From: Rhodothermia bacterium
GTDB lineage: Bacteria; Bacteroidota; Rhodothermia; Balneolales; Natronogracilivirgulaceae
Assembly: GCA_007122185.1 (NCBI GenBank)
Contig: SKUI01000061.1
Location: 1 to 5,202 of the forward strand
Direction of reading: 5' to 3'
Length of the DNA stretch: 5,202 nt
Shown here: one piece after another, positions 1 to 5,202 of the stretch
How positions within the stretch are numbered: the stretch's first letter is position 1
How the letters are laid out: each line of letters begins with the position of its first letter
Translations under genes and position numbers: made by a program
The notes under the pieces: model-generated
Databases searched by the model: none
Told to the model about the DNA's origin: nothing
Seen by the model: only the letters and a program-made list of their open reading frames with translations

Positions 1-1978
1 CCTCCATTCCGGCCGTGGATGTCTGTTCGGACAGGTCCGCTGCCGGGATCAGCCGTTCTGCCAGTGAGACGGTGTAGTTCTCAAGGAAGAGGCAGGAAAG
101 CTTGTCTTTGGTATCAGGATCGTTGTTGATCTTTTCCGCAATGGAATTGATCAGTTTGATATGAAGCTTGGCCATGGTGTAACCGGGAGCTGCTTTTCCG
201 GAGAAAAGAACAGTTCGTGGCTGGAATTCAGCATCCGGATCAGCCTTGATACGGTTGTACAGCATGGCCGTATGCAGCGCAACCATCAGCTGGCGTTTGT
301 ACTCGTGAATCCGTTTGATCTGGATATCGAAAATGGACTCGGGATTGAGGGCCACTCCATATTCAGCTTCAATGAAGTCTATGAGAGCCAGTTTGTTTTG
401 CCTTTTGACCTCAGCAAACTTCTTGCGGAATGTTTTGTCGCCTGCCTTTTTGTCGATTTTCTTGAGTTGATCCAGATCGGTGATCCAGTCATCGCCGATC
501 TCATTTGAGATAAGGTCGGACAGTCCGGGGTTGCACTGCTTGAGCCAGCGGCGCGGTGTGATCCCGTTGGTCATGTTGATGAACTTGTCCTCGTACATCT
601 CATAGAAATCCTTGAAAATGGTTTTCTTGATCAGTTCGGTGTGAAGCCGGGCCACGCCGTTGACTTTCTTGGAGCCGACAATACCCAGCGTCGCCATCTG
701 GACCGCCGGTTTTTCGCCTTCGCTGATGATGGACATGCGACGCAGCCGGTTCACATCGTTGCCGAATTTATCGCGGACATCGTTCAGGAACCGTTTGTTG
801 ATTTCGTAGATGATCTGCAGGTGGCGCGGAAGCAGGTTGCGCATCAGCGGCACCTGCCAGGTCTCCAGCGCTTCCGGAAGAACGGTATGGTTGGTGTAAT
901 TGATGGATTTTCGGGTGATATCCCATGCGGGTTCCCAGTCCAGCCCCTCGTAATCAAGCAGTACCCGCATCAGTTCCGGAATAGCCAGGTTAGGATGCGT
1001 GTCGTTGCACTGAATGGCGACCTTGTCCGGAAACTTCCTCCAGTCATCGTGCACTTTTTTAAACCGGCGGATAATATCCTGAAGCGTGGCAGATACCAGG
1101 AAGTACTCTTGCTTGAGACGCAGCTCTTGTCCCACGAAAACCTTGTCGTTGGGATAGAGGACGCGCGAGATGTTCTCCTGAAGCTGTGCATCGCGAACGG
1201 CATCGATGTACTCTCCCTGGCTGAAGGACTGCAGATCGATTGCCTTGGAAGAGCTTGCCTTCCAGAGCCGGAGGTTGTTGACCACGTCGTTTTTATAACC
1301 GGGTATCGGAGTGTCGTAAGCAAGGGCGTTCACTTTCTGTGTGTTCACCCACTTGAACCGGAGCCTTCCGTCAGAATCAGTGTAAGGCACAGACTCGCCG
1401 TAGAAGTCGACAGGATAGAGGGTTTTCGGCCGGACCACATCCCACGGATTGCCGAATTGAAGCCACATGTCCGGTTTTTCGATCTGATATCCGTTGCGGA
1501 GCTTCTGTTCAAAAATGCCAAAATCGTACCGGATGCCGTAACCGTATCCGGGTATGCCCATGGTAGCCATCGAATCCAGGAAGCAGGCGGCAAGCCGGCC
1601 GAGTCCGCCATTGCCAAGACCCGCATCAAACTCGTTCTCCTTGACCTCGTCATAGTCCAGGCCCAGTTCCTGCAGCGCTTCCTTGACCTCATCCAAAATA
1701 CCCAGGTTCACCAGCATGTTGTCAAGCAGGCGCCCGATAAGGAATTCCATCGAGATATAGTAAACCCGCTTGGCATCCACGTCATAGTAGTACTCCTGGG
1801 TATCGATCCAGCGGTCATGCAGCCGGTCCAGGGCCGCAAGGGCCACACTCCGGAATTTGTCCCATTTGGTGGTCGAATACTTGGATTTGGCGAGGGTGAA
1901 ACGAAGATGCCGCTGGATATCAAGCTTGAGGGATTCCGTATCCATTGCCTTGCTGATATCATCATTCAGTTTGATCAT
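1..1978 (-). CDS. glgP: Glycogen/alpha-glucan phosphorylase, N-terminal 659 residues (3' end beyond window)
   Basis: This cytosolic GT35-family enzyme uses phosphate to release glucose-1-phosphate from glycogen or other alpha-1,4-glucans. The reading frame is open with no stop from ATG 1978 to the window edge. Family blocks appear in order: YYISMEFLIGR (about 94-104), DAGLGNGGLGRLAACFLDS (118-136), ELRLKQEYF (about 306-314), NDTHP (325-329), YTNHTVLPEALE (361-372), NMTNGITPRRW (468-478), IKRIHEYKRQ (554-563), GKAAPGY (594-600) and SEQTSTAGME (650-659). By alignment with rabbit muscle phosphorylase at a constant offset of 13, His364 matches H377, and Lys555, Arg556 and Lys561 match K568, R569 and K574. 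The pyridoxal-phosphate lysine (K680) should be residue 667, eight codons past the edge. Bacterial members run to roughly 800-830 residues, so about 80% is visible. ATG 1978 is the first start after an in-frame TAA at 2002-2000; Met12 is a weaker alternative. No Shine-Dalgarno is seen. MalP (maltodextrin phosphorylase) cannot be excluded. Confidence 0.96.
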   Translation of the reverse strand, partial: MIKLNDDISKAMDTESLKLDIQRHLRFTLAKSKYSTTKWDKFRSVALAALDRLHDRWIDTQEYYYDVDAKRVYYISMEFLIGRLLDNMLVNLGILDEVKEALQELGLDYDEVKENEFDAGLGNGGLGRLAACFLDSMATMGIPGYGYGIRYDFGIFEQKLRNGYQIEKPDMWLQFGNPWDVVRPKTLYPVDFYGESVPYTDSDGRLRFKWVNTQKVNALAYDTPIPGYKNDVVNNLRLWKASSSKAIDLQSFSQGEYIDAVRDAQLQENISRVLYPNDKVFVGQELRLKQEYFLVSATLQDIIRRFKKVHDDWRKFPDKVAIQCNDTHPNLAIPELMRVLLDYEGLDWEPAWDITRKSINYTNHTVLPEALETWQVPLMRNLLPRHLQIIYEINKRFLNDVRDKFGNDVNRLRRMSIISEGEKPAVQMATLGIVGSKKVNGVARLHTELIKKTIFKDFYEMYEDKFINMTNGITPRRWLKQCNPGLSDLISNEIGDDWITDLDQLKKIDKKAGDKTFRKKFAEVKRQNKLALIDFIEAEYGVALNPESIFDIQIKRIHEYKRQLMVALHTAMLYNRIKADPDAEFQPRTVLFSGKAAPGYTMAKLHIKLINSIAEKINNDPDTKDKLSCLFLENYTVSLAERLIPAADLSEQTSTAGME

Positions 1979-1998
1979 ACAATAACACTTTGAGGTGA

Positions 1999-2026
1999 AT
2001 TATGACGGAGTGTAGATATCTGTAAA
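1999..2026 (-). promoter_or_regulatory. Candidate sigma70-type promoter for glgP
   Basis: On the minus strand TTTACA (2026-2021) is followed after 16 bases by CATAAT (2004-1999). Each matches five of six positions of the TTGACA / TATAAT consensus. Transcription would begin near 1992, giving a leader of about 14 bases before glgP ATG 1978. The spacer overlaps an 8-bp palindrome, AGATATCT (2014-2021). If the organism belongs to Bacteroidota, its main sigma factor may prefer TTTG / TAnnTTTG elements instead. I found no convincing pair of those here. Confidence 0.3.
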
Positions 2027-2038
2027 AGAGATTCCCAT

Positions 2039-2124
2039 CGATTTTGGTGAAATCGTATCTCGGTGAAGAGAGTACCTTCGGTAGTGACGAAATCGGTATG
2101 TAACGCCGATAGTTGATGATTTCG
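2039..2124. repeat. Cluster of GAAATCG / CGATTT inverted and direct repeats upstream of glgP
   Basis: Two inverted repeats lie in series. CGATTT (2039-2044) pairs with AAATCG (2050-2055) across a 5-base loop. CGAAATC (2088-2094) pairs with GATTTCG (2118-2124) across 23 bases. A competing 5-bp stem, ATCGG (2092-2096) with CCGAT (2106-2110), overlaps the second arm set. The right arm of the first repeat and the left arm of the second are also direct repeats, GAAATCGTAT (2049-2058) and GAAATCGGTAT (2089-2099). The cluster lies upstream of the candidate promoter, so it could be a protein-binding site, or a structured leader if transcription starts farther upstream. No function is assigned. Confidence 0.45.
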
Positions 2125-2147
2125 ATTCGAATTACAGTCTTTATATG

Positions 2148-2163
2148 CATGCTTGAAAGCATG
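2148..2163. repeat. Short perfect inverted repeat downstream of ispE
   Basis: CATGCTT (2148-2154) and AAGCATG (2157-2163) form a perfect 7-bp inverted repeat around GA. It begins about 28 bases after the ispE stop. No T run follows on either strand, so it does not look like an intrinsic terminator. It could be an mRNA 3'-end stabilising hairpin or chance. Confidence 0.4.
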
Positions 2164-2191
2164 TTTAATAGCGTGTAAATATACTAAAAAA

Positions 2192-3076
2192 TCAGGATGA
2201 TTGGTATATGCCGATATCAGGAATAAAGGATGGAGGGGTGAGATTGGCCTTGTGCTTCCAGTCGACAAACAGGTTAAAAGCATCCACAGCAACGAATTCC
2301 TGTCGGAAGATGCCGAAGACGGAGGACCCGCTTCCGCTCATGGCGGCATAGTCGGCGCCGAGCTCATACATCTGATCCTTGATATCACCGATCATGGGGT
2401 GCTGGTGGATCGCCCACGGCTCCAGATCATTCGTCAGCAGATAGCGCCACTCCTCCAGCGGTTCATTCAGGAGGATGTGATCGAGCGCGAACTCCGGCTC
2501 TTCAATGGGAAGGCAATTGCGGTATGCGTCGGCAGTGGATACGTGAATGTCCGGGAACACCGTCAGTATCCATGCATCCGGCTGAATATCGCAAAACGAT
2601 ATTTCGGTGCCGATGCCGGTGCCAATGCCGGGTTTGCCGTGCAGGAATACCGGTATATCGGCACCCAGTCCGCTGACAAGCTGATGGATCTCCTCCAGGG
2701 AAAGGTCAGGCCGGGACACTTTCCGGAGCATGCGCAGAATGGTGGCGGCGTTGCTGCTTCCGCCGCCCAGCCCGGCGCCGAACGGGATCACCTTGTCCAC
2801 CAGCACGGACCAGCCGTCGTCAAAATCAACGTACTTGCGAAGGGTGCTGACCGCTTTTACGATCAGGTTGTTGTGATTGGAAGGGAGGCGTTCATCCGTC
2901 ATTTCCAGGGCAAATGCGGGCGCTTTTTTCATCTCGAACCGGTCGCTCCAGTTGATGAAACAGTATCCGGTTGCTATCTCATGGTATCCGTTTGGCAGCC
3001 GGCGCAGTACCTGGAGGCCAAGGTTGATTTTGGCCCACGAGCGGGAGACCCAAATGGTATTGTCGCTAATGTTCAC
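2192..3076 (-). CDS. ispE: 4-diphosphocytidyl-2-C-methyl-D-erythritol kinase
   Basis: IspE phosphorylates CDP-methylerythritol with ATP in the cytosol, the fourth step of the MEP route to isopentenyl diphosphate. The 294-residue length is normal for this GHMP-kinase family. Substrate motif AKINLGL (15-21) carries catalytic Lys16, followed by NGYHEI (29-34). The glycine-rich ATP loop is PFGAGLGGGSSNAA (98-111). LGADIP (137-142) carries catalytic Asp140, matching E. coli K10 and D141. NDLEP lies at 216-220 and the third GHMP motif MSGSGSSVF at 246-254. All key residues are present, so the enzyme should be active. The start is GTG 3076, the only plausible one: it leaves 14 residues before AKINL, there is no in-frame ATG before that motif, and it overlaps the cca stop by four bases. 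No Shine-Dalgarno is visible, so translation is probably coupled to cca. A short internal tandem repeat encodes GIGT twice near residue 150. Confidence 0.97.
   Translation of the reverse strand: MNISDNTIWVSRSWAKINLGLQVLRRLPNGYHEIATGYCFINWSDRFEMKKAPAFALEMTDERLPSNHNNLIVKAVSTLRKYVDFDDGWSVLVDKVIPFGAGLGGGSSNAATILRMLRKVSRPDLSLEEIHQLVSGLGADIPVFLHGKPGIGTGIGTEISFCDIQPDAWILTVFPDIHVSTADAYRNCLPIEEPEFALDHILLNEPLEEWRYLLTNDLEPWAIHQHPMIGDIKDQMYELGADYAAMSGSGSSVFGIFRQEFVAVDAFNLFVDWKHKANLTPPSFIPDIGIYQSS
2606..2629. repeat. 12-bp tandem repeat inside ispE
   Basis: GGTGCCGATGCC (2606-2617) is followed directly by GGTGCCAATGCC (2618-2629), with one mismatch. On the minus strand this encodes repeated Gly-Ile-Gly-Thr in the loop shortly after the LGADIP motif. 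This loop is normally glycine-rich in IspE proteins, so the repeat may be functional sequence rather than a recent duplication. Confidence 0.5.
3073..3076 (-). other. GTGA stop/start overlap joining cca and ispE
   Basis: On the minus strand the four bases GTGA contain both the ispE start (GTG, 3076-3074) and the cca stop (TGA, 3075-3073). Such overlaps usually let ribosomes that finish the first gene begin the second. With no Shine-Dalgarno before the ispE GTG, coupled translation is the likely way ispE is made. Confidence 0.8.
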
Positions 3077-4590
3077 GTCTGATTATCGATTGGCTTGCTA
3101 TGGGATGGTTTTGTTCTGTTGGATGTGTTCTTTGCCTGCTTTTTGCCGGCAGCCCGTTTTTCTGTTTGCGGTTGTTGCTGCTGCTGCACCGTTTCGGTCA
3201 GGGAGTGCAGATATTCCAGGGCGGCTTCCCGGGTATTGGGGATGGTTCCGTTCAGAATGGCTTCCTCTATGGCGGATTTGATGCGACCGATTTCCGGTCC
3301 GGGCCCGATGCCGCAGATTTCCATGATCTCGTTACCGTCAACGGGAGGCTGCCAGTTGCGGATACGGTCCTTTTCTTCCACTTCGGCAATCCGTTTTTCC
3401 ACGAAATCGAAATTTTTGAGGAACTGGCGGATTTTCTGGTGGTTTTTGCTGGTGATATCGGCGCGACAAAGAGTCATCAGGTCTTCCAGGGTATCGCCGG
3501 CTTCAAAGATGAGCCTGCGGATGGCGCTGTCGGTTACTTCCTCAGCCGCCAATGCGATGGGGCGCAGATGCAGGCGCACGAGTTTCTTCACGTAGCGCAT
3601 CCGCTCATCAAGCGGCAAGCCAAGGCGCCGGAAGAGGCGGGGGACCATATGGGCACCCAGGGCATCGTGCCCATGGAACGTCCAGCCTTGTTTCGGCTCA
3701 AACCGCTTGGTGGCCGGTTTGGCGATGTCGTGCATGATGGCCGCCCAGCGCAGCCAGAGATTGTCCGATGCCATCGCCACATTGTCCAGCACCTTCAGCG
3801 TATGGTGGAAATTGTCCTTGTGCCGAAGGCCATGGATCTCCTCCACGCCCTGCAGCTCGCAAAGCTCAGGGAAAAACTGTGCCAGAAGCCCGGTTTCATT
3901 CAAAAGGATGAATCCGGAGGATGGCTGGTCGCACATCACGATTTTGTTGAGCTCGTCAATGATGCGCTCTTTGGAGATGATCTCCAGTCGTGAAGCCATC
4001 TTTTCGATCGCCTTTTTTGTCCCGGGCGCGATGCTGAAATGAAGCTGGCTGGCAAAGCGTACGGCTCGCATCATGCGGAGCGGATCGTCGCGAAATGTCT
4101 GCTCCGGATCCACCGGGGTGCGGATGATATGGTCTTGCAGGTCCCGCAATCCGTTGAAAGGATCATTTAAAACTCCATAGCTGTGAGCATTGAGAGACCA
4201 GGAGAGCGCGTTGATAGTAAAATCACGCCGGTACTGGTCATCCTCGAGGGTTCCGTCCTCTACGGCGGGCTTGCGCGAATCAGGCCGGTAACTCTCTTTG
4301 CGGGCTCCCACAAATTCCAGGGAAAACCGTCCCCAGGTGATCTGGGCGGTGCCGAACCGGCGGTAGGTGGCGATTTTTCGGGTGCCAAGTTTTGCGGCAA
4401 CGGCTTCAGCTGCACGGATTCCGGAACCGACGGTCACAAAATCGATGTCACAATCGCCTTCTGACGGGAGACGCCTGAGATAATAGTCCCGGACAAACCC
4501 GCCAATGACGTGGATATCCTGGCCGATTCCCGAAACGGCTTCGGAAATATCGCGAAACAGCTGCTGATATGTCGGATCAAGTTCCTGCAA
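3073..4590 (-). CDS. cca: CCA-adding tRNA nucleotidyltransferase with HD domain
   Basis: This class II nucleotidyltransferase adds or repairs the 3'-CCA of tRNAs in the cytosol. The catalytic head has VIGGFVRDYYL (28-38), metal-binding Asp48 and Asp50 in CDIDFV, RRDFTINALS (121-130), the ATP/CTP-selecting region RDDPLRMMRAVRFAS (167-181) and ERIIDELNKI (208-217). A C-terminal HD domain follows, with H262/H263, MHDIAKP (286-292) and FHGHDALG (305-312). HD domains in related CCA enzymes have phosphatase/phosphodiesterase activity, but that is only inferred here. After about residue 468 comes a tail of about 37 residues with five consecutive Gln and many Lys/Arg, unlike the folded core. At 505 residues it is slightly long for the family as I recall it. 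The start is TTG 4590: no ATG or GTG lies between the upstream in-frame stop and the first motif. No Shine-Dalgarno is seen. A poly(A) polymerase role is possible but less likely, given the single such gene and the family resemblance. Confidence 0.95.
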   Translation of the reverse strand: MQELDPTYQQLFRDISEAVSGIGQDIHVIGGFVRDYYLRRLPSEGDCDIDFVTVGSGIRAAEAVAAKLGTRKIATYRRFGTAQITWGRFSLEFVGARKESYRPDSRKPAVEDGTLEDDQYRRDFTINALSWSLNAHSYGVLNDPFNGLRDLQDHIIRTPVDPEQTFRDDPLRMMRAVRFASQLHFSIAPGTKKAIEKMASRLEIISKERIIDELNKIVMCDQPSSGFILLNETGLLAQFFPELCELQGVEEIHGLRHKDNFHHTLKVLDNVAMASDNLWLRWAAIMHDIAKPATKRFEPKQGWTFHGHDALGAHMVPRLFRRLGLPLDERMRYVKKLVRLHLRPIALAAEEVTDSAIRRLIFEAGDTLEDLMTLCRADITSKNHQKIRQFLKNFDFVEKRIAEVEEKDRIRNWQPPVDGNEIMEICGIGPGPEIGRIKSAIEEAILNGTIPNTREAALEYLHSLTETVQQQQQPQTEKRAAGKKQAKNTSNRTKPSHSKPIDNQT

Positions 4591-4723
4591 GAGAATAAAA
4601 GAGTTTGGAACAGGGATGGTGAAAAATGAGTGGGAATTCGTATACTTTTAGTTGGATATCCACAAAAGATAACGATCATTTTGCTTATTGATGGCGTGAT
4701 CTCATATTTATTCCTGCCGGCTG
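4591..4723. promoter_or_regulatory. Divergent promoter region between cca and the CDF gene
   Basis: This 133-bp AT-rich gap must hold the start signals for cca-ispE (minus) and the CDF gene (plus), since the genes point away from each other. Possible elements are weak. TATACT (4641-4646) on the plus strand resembles a -10 hexamer but lacks a good -35. TACTTTTA (4643-4650) resembles the Bacteroidota TAnnTTTG element in five of six fixed positions but has no TTTG at the right distance. On the minus strand TATCTTTTG is one base longer than TAnnTTTG. None is strong enough to name as a promoter. Confidence 0.5.
4653..4662. promoter_or_regulatory. Perfect 10-bp palindrome, possible operator
   Basis: TGGATATCCA is a perfect palindrome whose centre (4657.5) almost coincides with the midpoint of the cca/CDF intergenic region. 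It could bind a dimeric regulator, for instance a metal-responsive repressor of the exporter. It is short, and its core GATATC is frequent across this window because Asp-Ile is often encoded GAT-ATC, so chance is quite possible. Confidence 0.25.
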
Positions 4724-5202
4724 ATGTCTGAGAAGCGTGAAATTACCCGCAGCGAGAAGGCCATCCGTATCAGCCTGGTCGTCTCGGTCTTCGTTTTCAT
4801 GATGAAATTCACGGCTTGGCTCTATACCGGGGCCAACAGCGTGCTTTCCGATGCCGCCGAGAGTTTTGTGCACGTATTTGCCGTCGGGTTTTCCACGTTC
4901 GGGATCTACCTGAGCCAGAAGCCGCCGGACAGCGACCATCCCTACGGACACGAACGTATCGGCTTTTTTGCCGTGGGAGCAGAGGGCGCGCTGATTCTGG
5001 TAGCGGCGCTGACCATCTGCTACCAGTCCATAAAAAGTCTGATCATCGGCATTGAGGTGTTTCATGTTGAGACGGGAGCCGGCATTATCTTCGCTTCGGC
5101 GCTGATCAACCTGGTGCTGGGCTCATGGCTGGTGCGGACGGGGAAAAGGGAGAACAGCATGATCATCACCGGCAACGGAAAGCATACGCTCACCGATGTC
5201 TA
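4724..5202 (+). CDS. Cation diffusion facilitator (CDF) metal transporter, N-terminal 159 residues (3' end beyond window)
   Basis: CDF proteins are inner-membrane dimers that export divalent metals such as Zn, Fe, Mn, Co or Cd in exchange for protons. The visible part has a short charged cytoplasmic N-terminus and hydrophobic helices at about 13-34, 38-62, 82-104 and 118-137, with a fifth starting near 145. Family signatures are SVLSDAAESFVHV (39-51), KPPDSDHPYGHER (66-78), the EG pair at 87-88 and GKHTLTDV (152-159). His154 and Asp158 match E. coli YiiP H153 and D157. At the same offset of one, YiiP D45 and D49 correspond to Glu46 and His50, an unusual pair. The rest of helix 5, helix 6 and the cytoplasmic domain lie outside the window. 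The start is ATG 4724, the first ATG after an in-frame TGA at 4697-4699. No clear Shine-Dalgarno is present. The metal cannot be named from this fragment. Confidence 0.93.
   Translation, partial: MSEKREITRSEKAIRISLVVSVFVFMMKFTAWLYTGANSVLSDAAESFVHVFAVGFSTFGIYLSQKPPDSDHPYGHERIGFFAVGAEGALILVAALTICYQSIKSLIIGIEVFHVETGAGIIFASALINLVLGSWLVRTGKRENSMIITGNGKHTLTDV

Larger units (their letters stand above)
1979..2191. other. Intergenic region between ispE and glgP
   Basis: This 213-bp, AT-richer gap lies downstream of ispE and upstream of glgP, both on the minus strand. It holds the candidate glgP promoter, a cluster of GAAATCG/CGATTT repeats and a separate short hairpin, each listed separately. I see no GC-rich stem followed by a T run on the minus strand, so no intrinsic terminator for ispE is supported and read-through into glgP is possible. 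Short open frames here have no gene-like features. Confidence 0.7.

Noticed and set aside
641..1993. A 450-codon open frame on the plus strand opposite glgP
   Set aside because: It lies in exact codon register with glgP on the other strand. It is open because glgP avoids TTA, CTA and TCA codons. The translation shows no family motifs, whereas the minus-strand frame is an unmistakable phosphorylase.
2014..2021. AGATATCT as a partner operator to TGGATATCCA at 4653-4662
   Set aside because: GATATC also occurs many times inside the coding regions here because Asp-Ile is often encoded GAT-ATC, so sharing this core is not evidence of a common regulator.
2148..2163. Intrinsic terminator for ispE
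   Set aside because: The stem is only 7 bp, AT-balanced, with a 2-base loop, and no T run follows on the minus strand.
1962..2292. Short minus-strand frames (66 and 105 codons) spanning the ispE-glgP gap
   Set aside because: They overlap the end of ispE and/or the start of glgP in other frames, have no ribosome-binding signal and contain no gene-like composition. They look like chance openings.
2201..3082. A 293-codon open frame on the plus strand covering all of ispE
   Set aside because: It is the in-register complement of ispE, open for the same codon-usage reason. The complement encodes a complete IspE with all catalytic motifs.
3100..3993. A 297-codon open frame on the plus strand opposite cca
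   Set aside because: It is the in-register complement of cca with no recognisable domain; the hydrophobic start is the complement of the Gln-rich tail.
4685..5065. A 126-codon open frame on the minus strand opposite the CDF gene
   Set aside because: It is in register with the CDF codons, lacks family resemblance, and crosses the divergent promoter region.
1..5202. Mobile element, CRISPR array, tRNA/rRNA gene, toxin-antitoxin or defence cassette
   Set aside because: All coding space is taken by four well-known housekeeping or transport families, the gaps are only 213 and 133 bp, and no long terminal repeats, spaced direct repeats or cloverleaf-like sequence were seen.

Overview
The window is ordinary chromosomal housekeeping DNA. 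It holds four protein-coding genes, two of them cut by the window edges. Three lie on the minus strand and one on the plus strand. The proteins resemble those of the Bacteroidota / Balneolota-Rhodothermota group, judged from recalled family sequences. No start codon has a recognisable Shine-Dalgarno sequence, which fits that group, and the base composition looks moderate. The assignment is tentative because no rRNA or other marker gene is present.

Layout by position: (1) 1-1978, minus: the N-terminal 659 residues of a glycogen/alpha-glucan phosphorylase (glgP), cut just before the lysine that binds pyridoxal phosphate. (2) 1979-2191: a 213-bp gap upstream of glgP, with a candidate promoter and a cluster of GAAATCG-type inverted and direct repeats. 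(3) 2192-3076, minus: ispE, 4-diphosphocytidyl-2-C-methyl-D-erythritol kinase of the non-mevalonate isoprenoid pathway. (4) 3073-4590, minus: cca, the tRNA CCA-adding nucleotidyltransferase with an HD domain and a Gln-rich, basic C-terminal tail. Its stop codon overlaps the ispE start (GTGA), so the two form a tightly coupled pair. (5) 4591-4723: a 133-bp divergent intergenic region with a 10-bp perfect palindrome at its centre. (6) 4724-5202, plus: the N-terminal 159 residues of a cation diffusion facilitator (CDF) metal exporter, cut in its fifth membrane helix.

The genes do not form one pathway. cca and ispE are probably co-transcribed, which links tRNA 3'-end maturation with isoprenoid precursor synthesis only through genomic arrangement. 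glgP may be read through from ispE, since no intrinsic terminator is seen, or may use its own promoter; it releases glucose-1-phosphate from storage glucan. The CDF transporter is transcribed away from the others. I see no mobile element, CRISPR array, tRNA, rRNA or defence-like cassette, and I do not think the window holds a new multi-gene system. The best lead is the unusual predicted metal site of the CDF protein (Glu46/His50 in place of the usual Asp or His/Asp pair). The repeat cluster upstream of glgP is the next best.
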